A stretch of DNA of 64,000 nt from Manduca sexta. Its lineage: Eukaryota; Arthropoda; Insecta; Lepidoptera; Sphingidae. The position numbers and the translations under genes are program-made. The DNA lies in assembly GCF_014839805.1 (NCBI RefSeq), contig NC_051131.1, positions 7,676,913-7,740,912 on the forward strand, read 5' to 3'. This document shows positions 23,201-33,868 of the stretch, piece by piece. The notes under the pieces were generated by a model. It worked only from the letters and a program-made list of their open reading frames with translations, was not told the DNA's origin and ran no database searches. Numbering within the stretch: the stretch's first letter is position 1; each line of letters opens with the position of its first letter.

Positions 23201-25655
23201 CTAAAATAATATTTACAAGAGTGATTTTGTGGCAAAAGAGGAAAATCCGCCACCAAAACTCGTGTCGAAGCCAACCTAACTCACTAGTGCGGTAACAGTT
23301 CTATAAATTTAGACCTTTTTTAAATTATAGACTTACTACTGTAAGCCTAAATGACTGTCTCTATTAAGGTTGTACCGTTGCTGTCAATTCATGTTGAAGA
23401 CATATGGCGACGATAGCCTAGCTGGGTGTAGAATGGACTGCCGAGATGAAAGTCCGTAGATTCAAATCCCAAGGGCATACACCTTTGACAAGCTGTATAC
23501 CTTGTGAATTATCGCTTGATTTAACGGTGAAGGGAAACATCGTGAGGACACCTGCATACTTGAGAAGTTCTCTAAAGGGATTTCCGGGATGTGTGAAGTC
23601 TAACAATCCGCATTAGGCTAGCGTGGTGGACTAAGGCTTAATTCCTCTCTGTTATAGAGGGCCCTTGCTCAGCAATGGGACGGTATATACATTATACATA
23701 TAGGGCTGATATCATTATTATTATCATAATGTTGAAGAATTAATGGTCATAATTTAATATCAAAGCATAATTATGTAGGTACTTGCTTTTTTTATTATAT
23801 AATATTAACGTTTCCCACCCAATATACGAGTAATGGTTGTGCCAAACATTGCATTACACTTGTTTTTATCAAAGCGGAATAACGACTGTTTATCGAATAA
23901 TATTGTTTTGTTATATACGTACCAAATACAATACACATATGTGTGTCTATAATGTAGCGTACATTAGCACGTTTGTGAATCAGTCTTCGCTTTAATGAAT
24001 TTGTTACATAGTTGTGTAAACGAATCATTTTTGCAATTATCTATTATGTATTATATAAGCGAGTCTTAGAGCTCACTAAGGTGCATGTAAATATTTTAAA
24101 CAAATTGGATTAACGTACATAATATCGTAAACACGAAATTGTAACTATGTTGCGCATTGTAGGTACATTTTGTAATCCATCCTATCAAAATACTGAGAAT
24201 AATACTGGAAGCAGGTGGACAAGTATTAGGTATAATCAATCTATTTGACTCATGACTGAGAGTGAGTCATTTTTATCTGGTATCGTGGAGTCCTTATCTT
24301 TTCAATGTCATGTATTTTTGGTGTATTCGTCCCTTTTGTGTCAGCGGACTATCATAATATTAAGCGCTACATTTTTAAGTTTCCTCCTACATATTTTATA
24401 CGTAGGCAGTTAAGTATAGTATATGTGATGATTGTTTTAAAGATGTTCTTTATCTTTCCAGGTATTAGGTATACTATGTATGGCTTTGGGATCGCCGTGG
24501 TATTCGACATGGTTCGTGTTTGTAGCCGTCACGAGTTTCATCACCACCCTCATGTGGAGTTTCGTTTACTTCTTAAGTATTAAAGAAGCACTAAAACTAC
24601 CCATTAATTGGGTGCTATCTGTAAGTATTACATTCTATTAAACAAAGATAAGTTATATCTTAATATTTTAATAGTATATCTTAATATTTTAAGACATTTT
24701 TAAACATAATTGAAGGGTTTTGATCATTATGAAATCGTAAATAAAGTACTTACAGAGGACGAAATTATCTGTTTCTGCTTTCATTGTGGCATGATTTTGC
24801 TCTGTTGTTTTCCATTTAGTATATTAACTAAACATCGATTTTTGCGTTTGATTACATATTAATGTAGACTATACTTATGTAAAAAGTTAAAATAATTTAA
24901 TTTCGCTTGTTGCAGGAACTGATTAGTAACGCGCTGCAGTGTTTCATGTATCTGTTGGCATTTATTGTAATGTTCATAGCAACGGCAACTTATTACGGTT
25001 CATACCATGCAAGCAATGTGGCTGCTGCTGTAAGTATTCATATCAAATCCTAGCTACCATTTTGAAAGCAACAAGAAGCGGAATTTTATAGATTGTCAAA
25101 ATTCAATGTTTTTTTCCTTCTAAATTTACTTACTTCTAAGTTACGTATAATTAACTCTTCTCTGTGACAAATTATTATTCGTATTTATATTTCTATAACA
25201 TATGGTACGAGGTTATCCCTCCCTTTCTACCCCTTCCTTATTCCTTCCCCCCTTCCCCTCCCCTTTGGCCCCTGCGGTCGTTAAGCCGGGAGGAACCAGT
25301 ATACCGTTCGCAGGTTCCTCCCGGTGTTGACTGCAGGATCAGCAAAAAAAAAAATAAAAAAACATATGGCACGAATGTAGACTGTACTTTTAGTGATCAT
25401 TATATTAAGGAATATTTTGCTTGTCCAGCAAATATGTTCAACCTCTTAAATAGTTACAATGTTATTTTTTGAAGTTATAGTTTTATTACTGTTGGTTTAA
25501 AGGGATTATCTACATTAAAAGGCTAGTGCATAAGCGACTAAGGTTTATGTTATTTTTTTCAGGTGTTCGGTATTTTCAACACTGTAGCGTACGGCGCCAG
25601 TTCTCTACTGCTGTTCAAAGAGCACAAGAGTTCGCAGACAGCACAGGCTTCATAA
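11283..25655 (+). CDS. MARVEL-domain four-TM protein 1 (CKLF/CMTM-like)
   Basis: Four coding exons, 11283-11432, 24462-24620, 24916-25029 and 25563-25655, all joined in phase 0 at good GT-AG sites, give 171 aa. The Pro-rich cytosolic N-terminus (SSPPPQQGGG) precedes the MARVEL module. TM segments lie near residues 42-61, 68-90, 106-131 and 139-160; TM1 follows FKTPPGLLKIIQL, the typical MARVEL lead-in. The C-terminus is a short tail ending SSQTAQAS. MARVEL proteins act in membrane apposition and vesicle traffic; a CMTM/plasmolipin-type role is the likely reading, not proven. Exon 1 may use the Met at 11283 or the next codon (MM). Intron 1 is 13 kb and hosts mariner copy 1, a SINE and GC-rich blocks; intron 3 has a young retroposon. 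A candidate AATAAA lies at 26707-26712. Confidence 0.88.
12241..13547 (-). mobile_element. Mariner element, maT (DD37D) type, copy 1
   Basis: A complete 1307-bp element in intron 1 of MARVEL gene 1, flanked by TA at 12239-12240 and 13548-13549. Terminal inverted repeats: CCTAGTCTTGCCATAAATAT at one end and CTTAGTCTGGCCATAAATAC (reverse complement) at the other, ~24 bp with about four mismatches. It carries one transposase frame. Copy 2 at 27448-28755 is the same apart from one inserted A, as far as I could compare by eye, so the insertions are recent. Confidence 0.95.
12365..13459 (-). CDS. Mariner transposase, DD37D (maT-type), apparently intact
   Basis: A 364-codon frame; the second Met (residue 19, MVWGDKENR) is the likelier start and gives 346 aa, the usual mariner size. 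Order: helix-turn-helix DNA-binding region (about residues 25-66 and 85-125), GRPR linker motif at 77-80, then the DDE/D catalytic core. Catalytic aspartates are D169 (FTDEK), D265 (QQDSAPGH) and D303 (LDYDLW). The last two are separated by 37 residues, which marks the maT-type DD37D clade as opposed to DD34D classical mariners. It cuts and pastes the element at TA sites in the nucleus. No stop or frameshift is seen, so it may still be active. Antisense to the host MARVEL gene. Confidence 0.93.
   Translation of the reverse strand: MCFLILAPIHCKIFCDIKMVWGDKENRIAVIALHKVGMEPNAIFKTLHTLGISKMFVYRAINRYNETSSVCDRKRSGRPRSVRTKKVVKAVRERIRRNPVRKQKILSREMKIAPRTMSRILKDDLGLAAYKRRTGHFLTDNLKKNRVVKSKQLLKRYAKGGHRKILFTDEKIFTIEQHFNKQNDRIYAQSSKEASQLVDRVQRGHYPTSVMVWWGVSYEGVTEPYFCEKGIKTSAQVYQDTILEKVVKPLNITMFNNQVWSFQQDSAPGHKARSTQSWLESNVSDFIRAEDWPSSSPDLNPLDYDLWSVLESTACSKRHDNLESLKQSIRLAVKNFPMERVRASIDNWPHRLKDCIAANGDHFE
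15406..15473. repeat. 68-bp hairpin, 32-bp arms
   Basis: Arms 15406-15437 and 15442-15473 pair with two mismatches around a 4-base ACAG loop; the core arm is attcaacacaaatacat. It has the size of a pre-miRNA stem, but the pairing is more perfect and the loop smaller than usual, which favours a small palindromic element. It lies in the sense intron of MARVEL gene 1. Confidence 0.7.
22080..22650. promoter_or_regulatory. GC- and CpG-rich blocks, possible internal promoter or enhancer
   Basis: Two blocks (about 22080-22280 and 22490-22650) stand out sharply from AT-rich intron. The second has many CpG, GGCG and GCGC runs and imperfect repeats of 'gctgaggctggctgaggtcg' and 'gctcggtgctcggcgctcg'. 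They lie ~2 kb upstream of MARVEL gene 1 exon 2, so an alternative first exon is possible. No ATG with a phase-0 donor was found. Confidence 0.4.
23404..23725 (+). mobile_element. tRNA-derived SINE (Bm1-type)
   Basis: It starts 'tggcgacgatagcctagctg', which contains a Pol III A box (TAGCCTAGCTGGG), and has a B box (GATTCAAATCC) at 23459-23469. The body has the known lepidopteran SINE phrases 'gaattatcgcttgatttaac', 'ggtgaagggaaacatcgtga', 'gcgtggtggactaaggctta' and 'gctcagcaatgggacg'. It ends in an ATT-repeat tail (23715-23727). Full length or nearly so, in the same orientation as the host gene. Confidence 0.9.
25211..25360 (+). mobile_element. Poly(A)-tailed retroposon with target duplication in MARVEL gene 1 intron 3
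   Basis: A 150-bp insertion with a pyrimidine-rich start (ccctccctttctaccccttc), a GC-rich middle (taagccgggaggaaccagta) and an A-rich tail (25344-25360). It is bounded by AACATATGGTACGA (25197-25210) and AACATATGGCACGA (25361-25374), 13 of 14 matching. This is the signature of LINE-machinery retroposition. Probably a 5'-truncated LINE 3' end or a short SINE. Confidence 0.8.
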
Positions 25656-27447
25656 GTACTAGAAGCCGATTATTCTCACCCGGCGCCCGTGGACACTCCA
25701 ACACTAACCTCAACAGGAGCCTTTTAAAATATCATTTGGATTTGTTCCGCTTTCCACATTGTATTTCATAATTGTACAAAGCTGACTTGTTGAAATTGAT
25801 ATTGATCACGACATTCAACTATTTCGACACTTACGGTTTTAAACATTTTACGCGTATTTCGGGTTAATGGGCTACAAACGTAACTGATAAGCTTGACGTT
25901 GACACTAAGGTGTACGGGTAAGTAATTTATCGAAATATTTTCAAGCATAAAACTTGATTAATATATTATGTTACGAATTTTTGTAAAATAATATTTCTAT
26001 ATGTTGCACCGTTATATTTGTTAGATATTGAATGAGTATTGTTACGATTTCATTTATCGAATACTGAAATAAGACACTAAATTAATTTATAAAATTTAGC
26101 TATTTACAGCACCGAGACGATTATTATTACCTAATACCGAGACGATATTTTTAAATTAATTTGTATCAAAACATAAAGTACTGTTTATAAGATTACGAAG
26201 TCTTAAAATATCTTTGTTAAATAATGTACCTAATATGGCCATAAATCTTGAACACTTTAGAGACAAATATTTAGGGTTAATTACTTCGTTGTGTTCATTT
26301 AAATTTTATTTGTGGTGGAATTAATGTTTCAAATCTTATTTCAATACACATTATATCGTAGATAAGTGGGGTGATTATTTAATAGAGTTTACAATAATGG
26401 AATGTAATGTATTCATCTAAATATTTGTAGTAAAAAAATTGTACACGTATTATTTGGAAAGGTTACAAACCTCACATGCCCCATATATATAGACATAAAA
26501 GCTCTATGGTTCCAAAGAAAAATACTGCAAGAAATTTCAATGAAAGCTGAAGCATTTGCAATAATGTCAATTTAAATGGATAAATTTAAATTAGTACCTA
26601 TTTTCTTATTTTAAGGTGTATTATTTAACTTAGTTTAGTCATATAAATACATAATTTATTTTTTACGGTTGTTATCAATTTCGTTAGCCTAGTCTTACAA
26701 TGAAACAATAAAGATTATAGGTATTTAATGTCAAATTAAATGTTAATGTCGTTTGTTGAATCGATATACCTATACAAAGAGATTAAACATCTGTTAGCGT
26801 TACACATGTATTAAATTAAAATATACCTATCTATAATACCTACGTACAGTTATAAATATGTAGAGTGGAAGCGTTAAATCTAATAGATGAGTATTTTGCC
26901 GTTTAAGGGATATTCCAAAAATATTACATAATGTATACTAATATTATAAAGAGCAAGCAGCAGCAAGTTTGTGAGTTGAGAGTTTGATTGTGGGTTTTTA
27001 GGGGTTAATCTTTAAAACTTCTTAATCAAACTAATAGGAAGCTACATTACTCCTGAATGTTATAGGCAATTTTTTTATCCCGGGAAAATATTTATTCCGG
27101 AAAAACATTTTCACTTAACTGTGAATATGAAAGTTTGAAACAAGGAAGAAAGTATAGTTCTGCTTTTTGTTTGTGAAACTAAAATCTATGCCTAAAAACG
27201 AGCGATATCTCGTACTACTTATGTATAGTGCCTTTCTGCTGTTTACATTATTCAATCTGTATGTAGGTATTCCAATATTTCATTATTAAAGTCTATACTA
27301 GGTTCGGTCTTTTTAATATTTATTTATTATTTATACAGTCATGTTAAAAATATCGAACTATCTTTTGTTAAAGTAAAACGTATAAAACTACTTAATGCTT
27401 GCTTACGCACTAATGCACATAATTGAAAATTATTAATGTTCAATATA
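25656..27447. other. 3' UTR and downstream region of MARVEL gene 1
   Basis: Probable 3' UTR to about 26730 (AATAAA at 26707-26712). A Helitron 5'-end fragment follows (26938-27110). No gene. Confidence 0.45.
26938..27110 (+). mobile_element. Helitron-like 5' fragment
   Basis: 'tactaatattataaagagca' resembles the starts of the complete Helitrons, and 'ttttttatcccgggaaaata' their body. No 3' CTAG end is recognisable. Boundaries approximate. Confidence 0.45.
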
Positions 27448-28755
27448 CCTAGTCTTGCCATAAATATTGTAATAAAGAAAAAAGAAAATTGTTAACTGCA
27501 AATAACATTTATTACTTTTACAGTGTGTCAGTTTAATACATAAATATAAAACAATTAAAAATATAAAAAGCTTATTCGAAGTGGTCTCCATTGGCTGCAA
27601 TACAGTCCTTTAAACGATGAGGCCAGTTATCAATAGAAGCACGCACTCTTTCCATGGGAAAATTCTTCACTGCCAATCGTATAGATTGTTTTAGGGACTC
27701 CAAATTATCATGGCGTTTAGAGCAAGCTGTACTCTCTAAAACTGACCACAAATCATAATCCAGCGGATTAAGATCGGGACTAGACGACGGCCAGTCTTCA
27801 GCTCTGATGAAGTCCGAAACGTTCGATTCCAACCAAGACTGCGTGGACCGAGCTTTATGACCCGGCGCCGAGTCTTGCTGGAAGGACCATACTTGGTTAT
27901 TGAACATGGTGATGTTAAGGGGCTTAACTACCTTCTCAAGAATGGTATCTTGATACACTTGTGCCGATGTTTTGATACCTTTTTCACAAAAAATATGGCT
28001 CAGTCACTCCTTCATAGCTAACACCCCACCAAACCATCACTGAAGTCGGATAATGTCCACGTTGCACTCTGTCGACTAATTGGGAAGCTTCCTTAGAGCT
28101 TTGAGCATAAATACGGTCATTTTGTTTGTTAAAATGTTGCTCAATTGTAAAAATTTTCTCATCCGTAAACAAAATTTTTCTGTGACCTCCCTTTGCGTAC
28201 CGCTTCAGTAGTTGTTTCGATTTTACCACCCTATTCTTCTTTAAATTATCAGTTAAGAAATGGCCAGTGCGTCTCTTATAGGCTGCAAGTCCTAAGTCAT
28301 CTTTTAAAATACGCGACATGGTTCTAGGTGCTATCTTCATTTCCCGAGATAAAATCTTTTGCTTTCGGACAGGATTTCTTCGAATTCTTTCCCTTACTGC
28401 TTTGACCACCTTTTTCGTACGAACACTACGTGGACGGCCAGATCTTTTTCTGTCACAAACAGAGGAGGTCTCATTGTACCTATTAATAGCCCGGTACACA
28501 AACATTTTACTAATACCAAGTGTATGGAGAGTTTTAAAAATTGCATTTGGCTCCATACCTACTTTGTGTAATGCTATCACAGCGATTCGGTTCTCTTTAT
28601 CACCCCACACCATTTTAATATCGCAAAATATTTTACAATGTATTGGCGCCAAAATGAGAAAACACAATGAACAATCGTATAAAAATGACAGATTCGAAAT
28701 TCAAATGTAATATTTTTTTATAATTAAGTGTAACAGTATTTATGGCCAGACTAAG
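27448..28755 (-). mobile_element. Mariner element, maT (DD37D) type, copy 2
   Basis: A complete 1308-bp copy with the same inverted ends as copy 1 and TA at 27446-27447 and 28756-28757. Flanking DNA is unrelated to that of copy 1, so this is transposition and not segmental duplication. Confidence 0.95.
27572..28667 (-). pseudogene. Mariner transposase, inactivated by 1-bp insertion
   Basis: Identical to the copy 1 transposase until residue 226. There an A run of six (27988-27993) replaces five in copy 1 (12781-12785), shifting the frame to Leu-stop at 27984. The N-terminal piece (28667-27984) keeps the DNA-binding region and the first catalytic Asp only. The rest of the frame (27958-27572), with the second and third catalytic Asp residues, is still open from an internal Met. 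A truncated DNA-binding product could compete with the intact enzyme, but this is speculation. Confidence 0.9.
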
Positions 28756-29815
28756 TATAAATTAGAAACACAAACGTAGCAACCCTATTATGTGATTTAA
28801 ACTATTGCTCTGGGTTGCGTAGGTATTGCGATATGAATCTCTTGCATTTGATTGTAAACAATTTTATTAAACATTAAAGCCAACAAATACAGGTATTTGG
28901 ACGTTACATAGTACTCTTGCAGTATCGGTGTTCTTATTTTTCTATAATCAGATTATGCATGTTCTAATAATATACCTATGTTATATTTTTTTAAAGTACT
29001 GAAACATGTAGTTTGAAATACCTTTACTTCGAATAGATATTTAAGAAATTGTAATTGTAAACTAATTTGTAAAAAGTTAATAAATATATTTTAACATTAT
29101 AATATTATAAGAAATGTCTTTTATTACTAATGAAATTTTAAATATATGGTTTAAAGGTAATCATTTTAATTGTAATAGCTGAGAAACGTTGAACTGAATT
29201 AGATTCAGTCCTCGATTGAAGGTCTTGTGCAGGTGTAAGATGAATATGGCATTGATTAAAAAATGAATATCAGCAGAAATATCTGACAGATGAAGCGAGT
29301 GTGCAGCTAATACCGTTAGTTGTCTTGTTCTATTATTTTAAGTAACCATCATTCCTTTATTACTTTACTATCATCAGCACATGATGCCCAGTACACAGTG
29401 CAGTCCCACTGCTGGGCACCGGTCTCCACTACTATTGAGAAGGTATAGTCCTTAATCAAATTGAAGATTTCCAGATTTCACATACATTAAAAATTCTTCG
29501 AGATAAGCTCAATTCTTACAAGCTCATAATGCATTAACTGTTAAAAAGTTGTAAGGTCCTAACATTTGGTTTATAATCGTCTTCTATTTTTCAACCATGT
29601 GCTCCCGTAGATAATAACTTGAACTGCTTTATTAGATTTCTCTTGTAGGTGGCGCTGGCTTCCTATAAATTGCGCTAAGGATTGGTACAGTAATATAGTT
29701 GGGTTAATGTATTATTAATTGTTCCCTAAGTTTGAATCCCTGAAAGTATTCATTAGAATGCGTATAACTGGCTGTCAAGGACAATCATTCCGGCGAAGCT
29801 TCAAACAACACCGTA
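28756..29815. other. Intergenic
   Basis: AT-rich, no gene. A short fragment at about 29376-29445 ('cccactgctgggcaccggtc', 'ccactactattgagaagg') looks like the reversed 3' part of a common lepidopteran repeat. Confidence 0.4.
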
Positions 29816-30190
29816 TTTAGTCCATTGAAAAGTTACATTTGGGGTTGCGTTTTTTAGAGGACGCAATTTTATTTTTTTGAAGTGTAGGGGGGGTCAGTGT
29901 AAAGCTAAAACCAAGTTTGTGGGGTCGCCACCCTTGTCCCACGGCCGCCATCTTGAAAATAGGCGTTGAAATGGTTTTTACGATGTATCTCGTAAACTAT
30001 TTATCTGACAAAAAAAAATTATAAATATTTTTTGTGGCAAATTAAATTCTCTACAACTTTGGTTCAGTAACTTTTGTCGTAGAACTATAAATAAAAAAGT
30101 TATAAGCGAAAATGTTAAGAAATTCAATGTTAAGCAATGTCCATTGCAACGTCATCAGAACGTGTGTTTATAAGGTTCATAATACTTTTT
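29816..30190 (+). mobile_element. Third copy of the fold-back arm (outer ~370 bp)
   Basis: It starts TTTAGTCCATTGAAAAGTTAC, as at 3223, and follows the left arm through 'cgtcatcagaacgtgtgttt' to the 'tttttgtactctta' point. There it diverges from the 3.2-kb element. No inverted partner arm is seen downstream, so it is either single-ended or a different family member with its own interior. Confidence 0.8.
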
Positions 30191-30432
30191 TTTGTACTCT
30201 TATTATGTACAACACAAACCCGCGGTTGTCGGCTTGTACGCGAATTACTTGGATCCTGAATCGCTTTGGCACAGATGAAGCAATTGTTCACAAAATCAAA
30301 GTCTGGCTCTGGAGCTTCTGAAACTGACGATAAACTACTGGAGCTGCTGTTGCGACGACGAACAATATTATCGGTTCGGTTGTCCACGTAATAACAATAA
30401 CACGCAATATGTACCAGTGGCGAAGCGTCCAT
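30130..30432 (-). CDS. Unrecognised open frame reading into the fold-back arm
   Basis: A 100-codon minus-strand frame with ATG at 30432 and stop at 30130. It has a Ser-rich stretch (RRRNSSSSSLSSVSEAPE), an isolated CxxC (CFICAK) and a C-terminus NTRSDDVAMDIA that lies within the fold-back arm; the same last residues are open in the right arm at 3.2-4.4 kb. It may be an exon of the parent transposon's protein or a chance frame. No domain recognised. The CxxC alone is too little to call a zinc finger. Confidence 0.3.
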   Translation of the reverse strand: MDASPLVHIACYCYYVDNRTDNIVRRRNSSSSSLSSVSEAPEPDFDFVNNCFICAKAIQDPSNSRTSRQPRVCVVHNKSTKKSIMNLINTRSDDVAMDIA

Positions 30433-30942
30433 ACAAGCCGATTCCCACCGGCAGTTAAGCCTATTATATTTATATACTTTCGTGATTAATTAATTTAATT
30501 TTGTAATGAGAAAACAGTAACTAGGAATATATTTATTAATTATCATTAATAAAAATAAAATACAAATAATTATAGCTGAACGTAAACATTCTTCCACGTA
30601 CCTGGCAAAATTCTTTAACCATACTCGTGTCTGCTAGTGTATTAAGTTTAAGTATACATATTTTTACTATTTTTTTCGTTACAAATACAGGGGCTCCTGC
30701 TCTTTTAATTCGATTTAAAATCTGACTCACCCAAACTAACTTCATCGCTACAGCTTGGACTCATTGCTCCGTTCACTACTGAATGTAGTATAGTACTTAT
30801 AGACATGACCCCTAGGGATTGCAATCTCACGGGGATGTGGCATTAATCCCACAGAATCCCTCACGGATTTTATGGGCCCTAAAAGAAAGTAATTTAAGGA
30901 ACGTTCATTTTGTCAATATCAGACTGATAATTTTATATTATT
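30433..30942. other. Intergenic
   Basis: Nothing recognised apart from short chance frames. Confidence 0.5.
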
Positions 30943-31197
30943 CTAGCTCTTGCTCGCGGCTTTGCTCGCGTGAAGGAGTTTTCCAGGATAATATTTTTTT
31001 CCGACTTACTTGATATGTATCGTTATATTATGACCAAATTACACAAAATCACTATAAATTGTAGGCTATGTGTTATTCTAACGTATAACCAAAGTTACTG
31101 TTATGTTTCATCCAAATCCGTTCTGTAGTTTTTTTGTAAAAGGGGAACAAACATACATCCATCTTCATAAACTTTCACATTTATAATATTAGTATGA
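30943..31197 (-). mobile_element. Short non-autonomous Helitron
   Basis: On the minus strand it starts A|TCATACTAATATTATAAATG and ends with the hairpin-bearing GCAAAGCCGCGAGCAAGAGCTAG. The base after CTAG is A instead of the expected T. 255 bp, no coding frame. The body phrase (minus strand) 'aacggatttggatgaaac' is common to this family; 33589-33868 is a relative. Confidence 0.75.
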
Positions 31198-31689
31198 TTA
31201 ACGCTACCATATATTATAATTAGTATCTTCATCCATACGTGTATATAAATAAAAAAAAATCAGCTTTTCGAGCAAGCATGTTTAAACAATTGGCTTTATT
31301 TATTCATAGGAAGGAACAGGCGGCATTAAACTTTTATTGCGTTTAGAATAATTGGTACACTAATTCTGCTTTGCGAATCCGTGAGCTAATGGCGCTCGAG
31401 GCCTTAAAAATGTGACGTTAAAGATAGTGCAAAATTTTTGTTTGTTGAATTGCAATCCCTACAAATCTTACAGCGCGGCGCCTCTGTTCGATCGGTACGG
31501 GCGTTTCTATAGTTAAGTCGTTTATGTTCGCAGAAAGGTTGTTTGTAAATTGGAAATACACTTGCGGGCAAATAAATTAACAAACTTTCGACTTTCTTCT
31601 TTTCGGGTTTCGCAGCACATAGTTGAAAGAAATTTCTTTACATTTGTAAGAATACACATATGATAGTACATAAGTTACATAAAACTGTA

Positions 31690-31860
31690 TGATTATAAAA
31701 GCTGAAGAGTTTGTTTATTTGTTTGAATGTGCTTATTTCAAGAACTACTGGTTTGATTAGGAAAAATCTTTTAGTGTTGGATAGCCCATTTATCGAGGAG
31801 GGCTATATAACATCACGCTATGACCAAAAGGAGTGGAGCATCAATGAAAAATGTTGCAAT
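31690..31860 (+). mobile_element. Helitron 5' part with a single ~120-bp unit
   Basis: 'gctgaagagtttgtttattt' followed by one diverged copy of the tandem unit found in the Helitrons at 9.0 and 56.4 kb ('gttggatagcccatttatcg', 'catcacgctatgacc', 'aggagtggagcatcaatgaa'). It then stops. It shows the one-unit form of the repeat. Confidence 0.7.
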
Positions 31861-33237
31861 AATTTATATACTTGTATTCCTGGGTAATTTAATAGTTCGT
31901 TTGCAATTCATGGGGGGTACTAACCTGAAAAATTACTTTATTACTTGCAATTAATATAATAAAAGTAGGTTCATATTGTTCATATTCAGCGTTCACATCG
32001 ACTTCTAAACACAATGTTAAAATATTTTAATGGATTAAAGGCCGCGATGCACTGTGTTGTCTTCAACATGAATGGACCGGCTTAACCGGTTTGATAACAC
32101 TATGTCACAGACAACTTGCATGACGTGCCAGCTTCGCTATTACGTTTCGTATGCTAGGTGAGATAGCTAGATTAATTTTGTGGTGCACTGAAATCAATGC
32201 ACATATCATTTTGATTTGTTCATCGTGTTAAGCACAATCTTAAAACAGCGTGAATAGGAGGGCTAAAAACAAAAACTGACCCATAAAGCTTCTACATCAC
32301 AAAGACTATGTGATGAGCAGGAACTGATATAATAAGTAAAATTTAATGTAAAAGTTGTCAAGACTCATAAGTTCCTAACCCTTTCTCTGTTTAAAGTTTT
32401 AATATTTTAAATAGGACCAATCCTGTAACCGAAAGCCCTAACTTTACATAGCTTACTTCTTGTCTTAATAACTTCCCCAGTGTGAGGCCTAAGTTTTTTT
32501 CAATAAGAGATAGTTATGAACACGGGCCAAAAGTGTATTTACAAGCACTATTGCCGCTCTAGTGACTTACATACAAATAAAACAACATAGTATTGTTATA
32601 GACAATAGATAGCTAAGTAAAAATAACTCTACTACAAACAACTTTTTAATAAGAAGATTGGCAGAAGAGATTGGCAGAAGGTTACAGAATATGACAATAA
32701 TATGGTACATTATATACATATAAAATATGCCAAATTGAACAATGAGTGCTATAGAAATCTATGCGTAGATAAATGTTATCGAAGTATTAAGATACTCTAA
32801 GGTTTAAACAGTTTGATAATGATTATACCATATTCTTATTCATTTATTTTGTATTTCTTTGAAGTGGCTCATTTATTTTGTCCGCTAGTTGAGGGAACGG
32901 TCGTACTATACTTGCTGTACGCTTTGGCAATGTCAGTGACGTAGGGCTGACTCATACTCTGTCTGCTGCCCACTTCACAGTCGTAGTGGTTGCTCGCCCG
33001 TACATACGTTCGTTTTGTGATCGTTTTGTCCTGTTTTCCTTGACCTCATTGAAAAATAATGTAAGTACTTATATATTATTTTAGGGAATCAATATGTTTA
33101 CTTATACTAAGTAGATTTTTTATTATTTGCCCTCCTTGCCAGGTGAATTTAGTACAGAAATAACCTCGGTATTTATCGGTAAGATACGAAGCAATTTGTT
33201 ATTGATGTGATCATTTTCAATTTAGTGTAAACATTGT

Positions 33238-33310
33238 GGTATCACCTCATTGGTGTAGGGGCTGCGAATTTTGCCTATGATTTGTGAGGTACGGCATTCG
33301 ATTCGAAGGC
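33238..33310 (+). repeat. tRNA-derived SINE head fragment
   Basis: 'cacctcattggtgtaggggc' (A-box-like) and 'ggcattcgattcgaagg' (B-box-like) at tRNA-like spacing, but too degraded for a tRNA gene. Confidence 0.5.
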
Positions 33311-33588
33311 TTAATAATTAAGTATTATTTTTTTTTTATTTTAATAAATAAATCTATGGTTCTTTGGATAGGCATTTGTATGCGATATAATTACATGCTC
33401 GCTCCATATCATAAATAATATTATAAGACGGATATAGTAAACTAGAATGTGGATGCATTTAGATAAAAAGGCGTGCCGCGTGTGTGTGACGCAAATATCA
33501 AATATTTTGTTCATTGTTTTTGTAATTCGAATAGGTACCAAATATAATCGTTGAAGTCTGATTTTAAAGTACAGTAAGACTTATCTTA

Positions 33589-33868
33589 TCTTAGTAATAT
33601 TATAAAGAATATGTATGAACATGTTTAGATGTTTTATGTTTGTTTAGTAAACGCAGAAAAAGCTGAATGGATTTAGATGAAATTTGTCACATGGGTAAAC
33701 CATATCCTGGATTGACGCATTAGAAACTTTTTACCCCGTTCCCCAAGGGAAATAATGGATTTGTTCATTTGATTTTGTAAATAGACGGCGTTGTAAATCG
33801 CTTAAGAGTTTTAGGGACTTTATAGCCGAAAATGTTTTACACGCGGGCGAAGCCACGGCAACACCTAG
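33589..33868 (+). mobile_element. Short non-autonomous Helitron, complete
   Basis: A|TCTTAGTAATATTATAAAG at the start and GCGGGCGAAGCC...ACACCTAG|T at the end, inserted between A and T. 280 bp, no coding frame. The body has 'gctgaatggatttagatgaa'. Confidence 0.85.

Larger units (their letters stand above)
13548..23403. other. Intron 1 of MARVEL gene 1, unannotated part
   Basis: About 10 kb of intron. I see no coding exon with family support. It holds a long hairpin (15406-15473), a locally GC-rich patch at about 16880-16985, another at about 21290-21390, and the GC-rich blocks at 22.1 and 22.5 kb. Short open frames here have no recognisable domain. Confidence 0.5.

Noticed and set aside
33238..33310. 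Possible tRNA gene
   Set aside because: A- and B-box-like words are present, but no cloverleaf can be closed; it is a SINE head.
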